Positions 1 through 5,651 of a stretch of 5,932 nucleotides of DNA are shown piece after piece. The stretch is taken from positions 1-5,932 of the forward strand of contig DATDAH010000031.1 of assembly GCA_036525535.1 (NCBI GenBank), written 5' to 3'. The translations under genes were made by a program, and so were the position numbers. This DNA is from DATDAH01 sp036525535. Its GTDB lineage: Bacteria > Actinomycetota > Acidimicrobiia > Acidimicrobiales > DATDAH01. Position 1 is the stretch's first letter. Each line of letters begins with the position of its first letter. Under the pieces are notes generated by a model, which saw nothing but the letters and a program-made list of their open reading frames with translations, did not search any database and was not told the origin of the DNA.

Positions 1-708
1 CGCATGAGCGGGGCCCAGCCCGCGTCGGTGGAGGAGTACCCCCGCCTCCACAACATCGTCGAAGGCCTGTGCATCGCCGCCGGCCTGCCCAAGCCTCGCC
101 TCTACGTCATCCAGGACGACGCCCCGAACGCCTTTGCCACGGGGCGGGATCCGAAGCACGCCGCCATCGCCGCCACCACCGGCCTGCTCGACAAGATGAA
201 CCGCATCGAGCTGGAGGCGGTGCTGGCCCACGAGCTCAGTCACGTCAAGAACTACGACATCCTCGTGTCCACACTGGCGGTGACGATGGTCGGCGCCGTC
301 GCCCTCCTCTCCGACATCGGCATCCGGTCCCTGTGGTTCGGCGGTGGTCGCCGGAGCCGGGACGACAACGCCGGCGGTGGGATCGTGATGATCCTGGCCC
401 TGGTCTTCCTGGTCCTGGCCCCGATCGTGGCCAAGGTCATGCAGTTGGCGGTCAGCCGCCGCCGGGAGACGTTGGCCGACTTCTCCGCCGTGGAGATCAC
501 CCGGTACCCGCCCGGCATGGTGTCCGCCCTGGAGAAGCTGCGCGACGACCAGACGGTGGTCCACTCGGGGTCGCGCGCCACCGCCCACCTCTGGATCGAG
601 CAGCCGATGGCCCGGACGAAGGAAGAGGGCCCCTTCTCGAGGCTGAACCACCTCTTCGACACCCATCCGCCGCTCGAGGAGCGCATCGCCGCGCTGCGTG
701 AGCTCTAG
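1..708 (+). CDS. htpX: HtpX-like M48 family membrane zinc metalloprotease (5' partial)
   Basis: Membrane-bound zinc endopeptidase of the M48B/HtpX family, which degrades misfolded or damaged membrane proteins; the active site faces the cytoplasm. The frame is open to the window edge. An internal ATG at 4 lies in a stretch (RMSGAQPAS) that is normally internal in HtpX, so the usual N-terminal transmembrane hairpin (about 50-60 residues) is missing because of the window boundary, not a mutation. Counting from that Met: the conserved PNAFATGRDP segment at 41-50; the zinc motif HELSH at 76-80 (ligands H76 and H80, catalytic E77); hydrophobic segments about 88-103 and 127-147; and SRRRETLADFSAVE at 151-164, whose E155 is the expected third zinc ligand. 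The C-terminal THPPLEERIAAL motif is typical of the family. It ends with TAG 18 bases before the next gene, so the two may be cotranscribed. Family assignment is firm; the true start lies outside the window. Confidence 0.93.
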   Translation, partial: RMSGAQPASVEEYPRLHNIVEGLCIAAGLPKPRLYVIQDDAPNAFATGRDPKHAAIAATTGLLDKMNRIELEAVLAHELSHVKNYDILVSTLAVTMVGAVALLSDIGIRSLWFGGGRRSRDDNAGGGIVMILALVFLVLAPIVAKVMQLAVSRRRETLADFSAVEITRYPPGMVSALEKLRDDQTVVHSGSRATAHLWIEQPMARTKEEGPFSRLNHLFDTHPPLEERIAALREL

Positions 709-726
709 GGCCGGAGCATCGACCCC

Positions 727-1803
727 GTGGACACGAAGCGAAAGGCGCTCATCGCCCTCGGCTCGGCCGTTCCGATCCTGGGGGTCCTGCTGTTCGTGGT
801 GACCCGGGGCGGTGATGACGAGCCGCCCCCGCCGACGACGGCGGTGACCACGACGACCCCGCCGTCGAGGTATTGGCCGCTCACCGGGCTCCCGGCCGAG
901 CCGGGCGACCCGATCAACCGTCCGGCTATCGCCGTGAAGGTCTCCAACTCATCCGACGCCCGACCGCAGATCGGCCTCGACAAAGCCGACATCGTGATCG
1001 AGGAGCGGGTCGAGGGCATCACCCGGCTGGTCGCCGTGTTCCAGTCGACGTCCTCGGCACCGGTGGGCCCGATCCGGTCCGCCCGCGACACCGACATCGA
1101 CCTGCTGGGCGCGCTCGGACGGCCGGTGTTCGTCTGGGGCGGGGCCAATGAAGGGGTGGCGGCCCGGGTGGCCACCGCGAACGTGGTCAGCTTCAACGTC
1201 GATCCCGACGCCGCGGAGGACAAGTTCCGCGACGACACCCGCGCCGCCCCCGACAACCTGTTCATCGACTCGACGGACGCCTTCTGGGGCAAGGCGGGCG
1301 ACGCCTCGCCGGCGCGGGCCCCGCTGCCGGTGCCCCAGACTGCTCCGGTCGAGGGGGCCCCGCTCCCGGGCACGCCGACTCCCGGGGTGGCGGTCGACTA
1401 CGGCGGGACCCAGGCCGCCTTCGTGTGGGACGTGAACCGGGGCGGATGGGTCCGCCTCCAGGACGGGACACCGCACGTCGTCGCCGACGGCACGGTCCTG
1501 GCCCCGACCAACGTCGTGCTGCTCGTCACGCCCTACGGCACCGCCCCGTCGGACCGGAACTCGCCGATCGCCCTGACCACGGGCACCGGTGACGCCACCG
1601 TGCTGATCGGCGGCAACGCCGTCGACGCCACGTGGAGCCGACCCGCGGCGACCGACCCGTACACCTTGACCGACGACGCAACCGGCGAGCCCCTGGTGCT
1701 GGCGCCGGGCCGTACGTGGATCGGCTTGCCGGAGTCCGGCGTGACCCGACTGGACCAGGCCCAGGCGGCCGAACTGGCCTCCCTGGTCCCCGCGGCCGGC
1801 TGA
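727..1803 (+). CDS. DUF3048 domain-containing (YerB-like) membrane-anchored protein
   Basis: A 358-residue protein of the DUF3048 family (YerB of Bacillus belongs here). Its biochemical function is not established. A basic N-terminus (MDTKRK) is followed by one hydrophobic segment at about 8-26, with no lipobox cysteine, so it is probably a signal anchor rather than a lipoprotein. Next comes a Pro/Thr-rich linker (34-47), then the DUF3048 N-domain starting at YWPLTGLPAE. Its hallmarks are RPAIAVKVSNSSDARPQIGL (65-84), DIVIEERVEGITR (88-100) and GPIRSARDTDIDLL (114-127). A Pro/Ala-rich stretch at about 191-220 separates the C-domain, which ends with the typical TWSRPAATDPYTLTD and LAPGRTWIGLP segments. 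The GTG start is supported by GGAG at 713-716, 10 bases upstream. The mature part should lie outside the membrane. A cell-envelope role is an inference from topology only. Confidence 0.9.
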   Translation: MDTKRKALIALGSAVPILGVLLFVVTRGGDDEPPPPTTAVTTTTPPSRYWPLTGLPAEPGDPINRPAIAVKVSNSSDARPQIGLDKADIVIEERVEGITRLVAVFQSTSSAPVGPIRSARDTDIDLLGALGRPVFVWGGANEGVAARVATANVVSFNVDPDAAEDKFRDDTRAAPDNLFIDSTDAFWGKAGDASPARAPLPVPQTAPVEGAPLPGTPTPGVAVDYGGTQAAFVWDVNRGGWVRLQDGTPHVVADGTVLAPTNVVLLVTPYGTAPSDRNSPIALTTGTGDATVLIGGNAVDATWSRPAATDPYTLTDDATGEPLVLAPGRTWIGLPESGVTRLDQAQAAELASLVPAAG

Positions 1804-1814
1804 TCCGGCTCTCG

Positions 1815-1820
1815 TACACT
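1815..1820 (+). promoter_or_regulatory. -10 box (TACACT) for a leaderless pdxS transcript
   Basis: TACACT fits the actinobacterial TANNNT -10 consensus and is followed by just six bases (CCGGGC) before the pdxS ATG at 1827. Transcription would therefore begin at or next to the start codon, giving an mRNA with no 5' untranslated region. No Shine-Dalgarno-like sequence precedes this ATG, which agrees. No recognisable -35 (TTGAC-like) is seen about 17 bases upstream, where the DUF3048 gene is still coding. Confidence 0.55.
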
Positions 1821-1826
1821 CCGGGC

Positions 1827-2720
1827 ATGGCCGACTCCACCGATCGTCAGACGGGCACGTTCCGCGTCAAGCGGGGCCTGGCCGAGATGCTGACCGGCGG
1901 CGTGATCATGGACGTCGTCGATCCCGACCAGGCGAAGGTCGCCGAAGACGCCGGCGCCACCGCCGTCATGGCTCTGGAGCGGGTCCCCTCCGACATCCGC
2001 CGCGACGGTGGCGTGGCCCGCATGAGCGACCCGGAGATGATCGAGGGCATCAAAGCCGTCGTGACCATCCCGGTCATGGCCAAGGCTCGCATCGGCCACT
2101 TCACCGAGGCGCAGATCCTGCAGTCCCTCGGCGTGGACTACGTCGACGAGAGCGAGGTCCTGACCCCGGCCGACGAGGCCCACCACATCGACAAGTGGGC
2201 GTTCGACGTCCCGTTCGTCTGCGGCGCGACCAACCTGGGCGAGGCCCTGCGCCGTATCTCGGAGGGGGCGGCCATGATCCGCTCGAAGGGCGAAGCCGGC
2301 ACCGGCAACATCGTCGAGGCCGTGCGCCACCTTCGCTCGATCCTGGGTGACATCCGCAAGGTGACCCAGGCCGACTCGGCCGAGCTCTTCGACTGGGCCA
2401 AGCAGCTGCAGTCACCTCTCCCGCTGGTGCAGGAGATCGCCGAGACCGGCCACCTACCGGTGCCGATGTTCTGCGCCGGGGGCATCGCCACGCCGGCCGA
2501 CGCCGCTCTGGTCATGCAGCTCGGGGCCGAGGCCGTCTTCGTCGGTTCTGGCATCTTCAAGAGCTCCAACCCGCCGCTGGTGGCCAAGGCCATCGTCGAG
2601 GCCACGACCAACTTCCGGGACGCTCACATCCTGGCCAAGGTCAGCCGCGGCCTGGGCGACGCCATGCCCGGGCTGGAGATCGACGCCCTCGAGACCCGGT
2701 ACGGCGACCGGGGCTGGTGA
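1827..2720 (+). CDS. pdxS: Pyridoxal 5'-phosphate synthase, lyase/synthase subunit PdxS
   Basis: PdxS (SNZ/PDX1 family) builds pyridoxal 5'-phosphate from ribose 5-phosphate, glyceraldehyde 3-phosphate and ammonia, the ammonia being supplied by PdxT. It is a cytoplasmic (beta/alpha)8 barrel that in known members assembles as a dodecamer. The 297-residue length is normal. Visible catalytic features are D29 in VIMDVV, the Schiff-base lysine K86 in PVMAKARIGH, the second active-site lysine K154 in IRSKGEAGTGN, the phosphate-binding FCAGGIATPADAAL (215-228) and FVGSGIFKS (238-246). The frame is open back to 1632, but everything before 1827 is the overlapping reading of the DUF3048 gene; family similarity begins with the residues just after this ATG (TFRVKRGLAEML). 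There is no ribosome binding site, and a TANNNT box ends six bases upstream, so translation is probably leaderless. pdxT follows after 12 bases. Confidence 0.98.
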   Translation: MADSTDRQTGTFRVKRGLAEMLTGGVIMDVVDPDQAKVAEDAGATAVMALERVPSDIRRDGGVARMSDPEMIEGIKAVVTIPVMAKARIGHFTEAQILQSLGVDYVDESEVLTPADEAHHIDKWAFDVPFVCGATNLGEALRRISEGAAMIRSKGEAGTGNIVEAVRHLRSILGDIRKVTQADSAELFDWAKQLQSPLPLVQEIAETGHLPVPMFCAGGIATPADAALVMQLGAEAVFVGSGIFKSSNPPLVAKAIVEATTNFRDAHILAKVSRGLGDAMPGLEIDALETRYGDRGW

Positions 2721-2732
2721 TGGAGCCTCCGG

Positions 2733-3323
2733 GTGCGCATCGGCGTACTGGCTCTCCAGGGGGCGTCGGCCGCCCACGTTGACGTTCTGCGCCGGCTGGG
2801 CACGGAGGCGGTGACGGTCAAGACCCCTTCCGATCTGGACGGCGTCGACGGTGTCGTCCTCCCCGGCGGCGAATCGACCACGATCTCGTTCCTGCTGGAC
2901 AGCAATGAGCTGCGGCGGCCGCTGGCCGAGCGCCTGGCGGAGGGCATGCCCGCCTTCGGCACCTGCGCCGGGATGATACTGCTGGCCAGCGAGGTGCTGG
3001 ACGGCCGGGCGGACCAGCGGTCCTTCGGCGCGATCGACCTGGCCGTGCGCCGGAACGCCTTCGGCCGCCAGCTCGACTCCTTCGAGGCCGACCTGGACGT
3101 GTCCGGCCTGGATGGGCCGTTCCACGCCGTGTTCATCCGGGCGCCGGGCGTGGAGTCCACGGGGGCCGGCGTCGAGGTCCTGGCCGAGGTGGACGGCCGG
3201 CCCGTGCTCTGTCGCGAGGGCGCGATCATGGTGGCGGCGTTCCACCCCGAGCTGACCGACGACCTGCGCTTGCACGAGATGTTCCTGGAATCGTTCGACC
3301 GACGAGAGGTGACCCAAGCATGA
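2733..3323 (+). CDS. pdxT: Pyridoxal 5'-phosphate synthase, glutaminase subunit PdxT
   Basis: PdxT (SNO/PDX2 family) is a class I, triad-type glutamine amidotransferase. It hydrolyses glutamine and channels the ammonia into PdxS; the two form one PLP synthase complex in the cytoplasm. The 196 residues match the family length. The catalytic triad is visible: nucleophile C78 in FGTCAGM, with H171 and E173 in AAFHPEL. The glutamine-binding PGGEST loop is at 44-49, and the family segment RRNAFGRQ is at 106-113. The GTG start at 2733 reads directly into the expected N-terminus MRIGVLALQGA and is served by GGAG at 2722-2725, seven bases upstream. The ATG overlapping the pdxS stop (2720) is in another frame. 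The 3' end overlaps yebC as ATGA (3320-3323), a sign of translational coupling. Confidence 0.97.
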   Translation: MRIGVLALQGASAAHVDVLRRLGTEAVTVKTPSDLDGVDGVVLPGGESTTISFLLDSNELRRPLAERLAEGMPAFGTCAGMILLASEVLDGRADQRSFGAIDLAVRRNAFGRQLDSFEADLDVSGLDGPFHAVFIRAPGVESTGAGVEVLAEVDGRPVLCREGAIMVAAFHPELTDDLRLHEMFLESFDRREVTQA

Positions 3324-4072
3324 GCGGCCATTCCAAATGGGCGACCATCAAGCACAAGAAAGGGGCCGCCGACATCAAGCGGGGCAAGCTCTTCGGCAAG
3401 CTGATCCGCCAAGTCGAGGTGGCGGCCCGCGAGGGTGGCGGCGACCCGGAGATGAACCCGACCCTGCGCACCATGTACCAGAAGGCCAGGGACAGCTCGG
3501 TGCCCCTGGACACCATCGAGCGGGCCATCAAGCGGGGGACCGGCGAGCTGGAGGGCGTCACCTACGAGCAGGTGACCTACGAGGGCTATGCCCCCAACGG
3601 GGTGGCCGTGCTCGTCGAGGTGCTGACCGACAACCGGAACCGGGCCGGCTCGGAGATCCGATCGCTCTTCACCCGCGGCGGGGGCTCGCTGGCCGAGCCC
3701 GGAGCGGTGGCGTGGCAGTTCGAGCGCAAGGGCGTGATCGTCGTCCCCAAGTCCGCCGAGGAGGACGACGTGATGATGGTCGGCCTCGACGCCGGCCTCG
3801 AGGATCTGACCGACGAGGGCGACACCTGGCGCCTGACCTCGGCCGCGACCGATGTACCCGACCTGCGGACCGCGTTGGAGGACGCCGGCATCGCGGTGGA
3901 GTCCTCCGACGTGACCATGCTGGCGAAGGCCGAGGTGCCCCTGGACTCGGCCGAGAAGGCCAAGGCCGTCCTCCGCCTCATCGACGAGCTGGATGATCAC
4001 GACGACGTCCAGGACGTCTACGCCAACTTCGACATACCCGACGACGTGCTCCAGGCCGCTGCCGCGGACTGA
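3320..4072 (+). CDS. yebC: YebC/PmpR family regulatory/translation factor
   Basis: A 250-residue member of the YebC/PmpR family (TACO1 is the mitochondrial relative). Members have been described as DNA-binding transcriptional regulators, and some act at the ribosome to relieve stalling on proline-rich stretches; the sequence alone does not say which applies here. The N-terminal signature MSGHSKWATIKHKKGAADIKRG (1-22) is essentially canonical, followed by the helical part with MNPTLRTMYQKARDSSVPLDTIERAIKRG (45-73) and the alpha/beta core starting TYEGYAPNGVAVLVEVLTDNRNR (86-108). Length is normal and no key region is missing. The ATG overlaps the pdxT stop by four bases and has a good GAGAGGTG ribosome binding site at 3304-3311. 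In many actinobacteria ruvC comes next; here a non-coding gap and an unrelated cassette follow. Confidence 0.97.
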   Translation: MSGHSKWATIKHKKGAADIKRGKLFGKLIRQVEVAAREGGGDPEMNPTLRTMYQKARDSSVPLDTIERAIKRGTGELEGVTYEQVTYEGYAPNGVAVLVEVLTDNRNRAGSEIRSLFTRGGGSLAEPGAVAWQFERKGVIVVPKSAEEDDVMMVGLDAGLEDLTDEGDTWRLTSAATDVPDLRTALEDAGIAVESSDVTMLAKAEVPLDSAEKAKAVLRLIDELDDHDDVQDVYANFDIPDDVLQAAAAD

Positions 4073-4142
4073 GATCGGACCTGCGTTCGCCAGGCCACGC
4101 TGCGGAGTCGGCCGCGAAGCAGCTCTGCCGACGTCGTCGAAA

Positions 4143-4157
4143 GCTGCCGTAGGCAGC
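4143..4157 (+). terminator. Small hairpin after yebC, weak terminator candidate
   Basis: GCTGCC, a three-base loop (GTA), then GGCAGC form a perfect 6-bp stem about 70 bases after the yebC stop. No T-tract follows, so it is not a canonical intrinsic terminator. It sits about 40-55 bases upstream of the proposed start of the next transcript, so it could equally be an operator-like palindrome or chance. The remainder of 4073-4197 shows no coding signal. Confidence 0.25.
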
Positions 4158-4184
4158 AGGAGCCGTGCCGACGGCGACGAGGGA

Positions 4185-4190
4185 TATTGT
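4185..4190 (+). promoter_or_regulatory. -10 box (TATTGT) for a leaderless acidic-peptide transcript
   Basis: TATTGT matches TANNNT and is the only match to that pattern between the yebC stop and the ATG at 4198. Seven bases (TCGGCCC) separate it from that ATG, the spacing expected if transcription starts at the start codon itself. No Shine-Dalgarno sequence lies at a usable distance: an AGGAG at 4158-4162 is much too far upstream. This is an A/T-rich patch in an otherwise very GC-rich gap. A convincing -35 is not visible. Confidence 0.5.
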
Positions 4191-4197
4191 TCGGCCC

Positions 4198-4368
4198 ATG
4201 ACCCCAGCAACGATCACCGACGAAGAGATCGAGACCGAGCTGTTGGCCACCTCCGTGACCGCTGCTCACGACGACGACGGCGACGGCACCGATGGTGACG
4301 ACGGCGGCGCGGACGACGGTGACGGCGACGCCGGTGGGGGCGACGACGACGGTGGCGCCGACGCCTGA
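4198..4368 (+). CDS. Small Asp/Gly-rich acidic peptide, candidate precursor/substrate peptide
   Basis: A 56-residue peptide that I do not recognise as a named family. Residues 1-24 look like a helical, amphipathic leader (TDEEIETELLATSVTAAH). Residues 25-56 contain only Asp (15), Gly (12), Ala (4) and one Thr. There is no Lys, Arg or Cys anywhere and a single His (H24) at the junction of the two parts. Third codon positions are mostly G/C in this frame. A TANNNT box seven bases upstream supports the ATG at 4198; a GTG at 4165 would add 11 residues but has only a badly spaced AGGAG. The gene overlaps the start of the oxygenase gene in another frame, suggesting coupled expression. It could be a RiPP-type precursor or substrate of that enzyme, a metal-binding acidic peptide, or, less likely, a spurious reading of the repeat. 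The role is inference. Confidence 0.6.
   Translation: MTPATITDEEIETELLATSVTAAHDDDGDGTDGDDGGADDGDGDAGGGDDDGGADA
4270..4365 (+). repeat. GAC/GGC triplet-rich low-complexity tract read in two frames
   Basis: A run of imperfect GAC, GGC and GGT triplets. In the peptide frame it gives the Asp/Gly tail; in the oxygenase frame the same bases read mostly ACG, GCG and GTG, giving a Thr/Ala/Val-rich stretch. Such tracts can expand or contract by slippage, and the simple composition makes the oxygenase start hard to place. Confidence 0.7.
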
Positions 4369-5581
4369 GGCCGACGCCTCGGCCCTGACTCGCTGCTTCG
4401 GCGGTGATCGGCACCCCTTCGAACAGGCTTGGCAGCGAGCGCCCCTGACCGGCCATGACCGGTCAGGGGCGGCGTTCGCCGACCTGCTGGAAGTCGCGTC
4501 CGTCGACGAGCTGATCACCAGCCGGGCCCTGCGCCACCCGGCCTTCCGGCTCGTCCAGGACGGCGACACCCTGCCCCGGGCGGGGTACACGACGAGCCGG
4601 CGCTGGGGCGCCACCCGTTACGAGGGGGTCATCGACCCGGCCCGAGCCGTGGCCGCTCTCGCCGACGGGGCCACGCTCGTCCTGCAGGCCCTGCACACCA
4701 ACTGGGCACCCCTCGGGCGCTTCTGCGCCTCGCTGCACGGCGAGCTGGGCCATCCCGTCCAGGCCAACGCCTACCTGACCCCGGCTCGGGAGCGGGGCCT
4801 CGGCCTCCACTACGACACCCATGACGTGGTCGTGCTCCAGACGGCCGGTCACAAGCGCTGGGAGGTGTACGCCCCCCGGTTCGAGGCGCCGCTGGGGAAC
4901 CAGCACTGGTCCGATGTCGGTGGCGGCCAGGACCTCGATGACGGTGACCTGTCGCCGGTGCTCGAAGCGCGGCTGGGCCCGGGCGACTGCCTCTACCTGC
5001 CCCGAGGCTTCGTCCACCGGGTGGTGAGCGAGGACGAGGCCTCGCTGCACGTGACCCTGGGCATCCACGTCCAGACCTGGCACCACGTGCTGGCCGCCCT
5101 CCTGGAGCTGGCCGCCACCGACGTGTCGGTGCGGGAGGCGCTGCCGACGGCCGTCGTGCAGGGCTCGGAGCCGCTCGATCCGGCCGTGCTCGAGCGACAG
5201 CTGAAGGAGCTGCTCGGGGTCGACGGCCTGGACGAGCGGGTGGCCGCCCTCGGCCAGGGGGCCTGGACCCAGTACGCCGGGGTCCACGCCGGGACGCTGC
5301 GCGAGGTCGTGGCCCCTGGCCCGATCGACGACGACCTCGTGGTGGCCCGTCGTCCCGGCTCGCTGTGCCTGGAGGACGAGGCCGACGGCCGCTGTGCCCT
5401 GGTCACGACCGACCGGACGGTTCGGTTCCCCGGGGCCGCCCGTCCGGCCCTCGAGGCCCTCGCCGCGGCCGGCCCACGGCGAGTGGGCGACCTCGCCCCC
5501 TTCCTCGACGGCCCCAGCCGGGTCGTCGTCGTCGGCCGCCTCCTTCGCGAAGGCGTCCTCCGACGGGTGGCCGATGGCTGA
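4352..5581 (+). CDS. JmjC/cupin-4 Fe(II)/2-oxoglutarate-dependent oxygenase (ribosomal-oxygenase type)
   Basis: A cupin_4/JmjC protein of the YcfD (RoxA), NO66 and MINA53 type. Known members hydroxylate Arg or His in ribosomal proteins using Fe(II), O2 and 2-oxoglutarate. With the GTG at 4352 it has 409 residues. Iron ligands are visible as H153 and D155 in GLHYDTHDVVVLQ and H222 in YLPRGFVH; K168 in GHKRWEVY is the likely 2-oxoglutarate-binding residue, and QANAYLTP (137-144) is conserved. After the barrel come a helical dimerisation-like region and a C-terminal winged-helix segment (ending VVGRLLREGVLRRV). Start choice: an upstream in-frame TGA at 4256-4258 limits it. The ATG at 4292 would add 20 residues that merely mirror the GAC tract, while GTG 4352 has GGTGGGGG 11 bases upstream and lies just before the domain. 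Either way it overlaps the acidic peptide gene. The substrate is unknown; the neighbouring peptide is a candidate. Confidence 0.92.
   Translation: MAPTPEADASALTRCFGGDRHPFEQAWQRAPLTGHDRSGAAFADLLEVASVDELITSRALRHPAFRLVQDGDTLPRAGYTTSRRWGATRYEGVIDPARAVAALADGATLVLQALHTNWAPLGRFCASLHGELGHPVQANAYLTPARERGLGLHYDTHDVVVLQTAGHKRWEVYAPRFEAPLGNQHWSDVGGGQDLDDGDLSPVLEARLGPGDCLYLPRGFVHRVVSEDEASLHVTLGIHVQTWHHVLAALLELAATDVSVREALPTAVVQGSEPLDPAVLERQLKELLGVDGLDERVAALGQGAWTQYAGVHAGTLREVVAPGPIDDDLVVARRPGSLCLEDEADGRCALVTTDRTVRFPGAARPALEALAAAGPRRVGDLAPFLDGPSRVVVVGRLLREGVLRRVADG
4441..4470. repeat. Perfect 12-bp inverted repeat inside the oxygenase gene
   Basis: GCCCCTGACCGG (4441-4452) and CCGGTCAGGGGC (4459-4470) are exact reverse complements around a 6-base loop (CCATGA). 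The repeat lies within codons for APLTGHDRSGA, about 90 bases into the oxygenase gene and about 72 bases after the peptide stop. The RNA hairpin would be very stable. It has no T-tract, so simple termination is not indicated; attenuation, mRNA processing or protein binding are possible. Confidence 0.85.
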
Positions 5582-5651
5582 TCGTCACCCCTCGCTCTGG
5601 CCTCCGATCCACTCGCCACAGGCATCGAATCAGGGGCCAGAAGCGTTGGGC

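Noticed and set aside
1632..1826. A 65-residue N-terminal extension of pdxS
   Set aside because: It overlaps the well-conserved C-terminal end of the DUF3048 gene in another frame and is Arg/Pro/Gly-rich. PdxS similarity starts only after the ATG at 1827, which also has the -10 box.
4107..4132. GTCGGC/GCCGAC inverted repeat in the gap after yebC
   Set aside because: Only a 6-bp stem with a 14-base loop and no T-tract; expected by chance in GC-rich DNA.
4165..4197. GTG at 4165 as the start of the acidic peptide
   Set aside because: The AGGAG is only two bases from the GTG, the added residues lie over the predicted -10 box, and the ATG at 4198 fits the leaderless spacing.
2624..4210. A 528-codon open frame on the minus strand
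   Set aside because: It lies antisense to pdxT and yebC, both unmistakable. Its composition (Arg/His/Gly-rich, then Ser/Arg-rich) is what the complement of GC-rich coding DNA gives, and it shows no family motif.
4270..4305. EF-hand-like calcium loop in the Asp/Gly tail
   Set aside because: Asp spacing DxDxDG occurs once, but the residue at loop position 12 is Gly instead of Glu/Asp and no flanking helix follows; the match is expected from simple D/G composition.
5596..5641. TCTGGCC/GGCCAGA inverted repeat between the oxygenase and the Suc/Fer gene
   Set aside because: A 7-bp stem with a 32-base loop and no T-tract; too weak to call a terminator.
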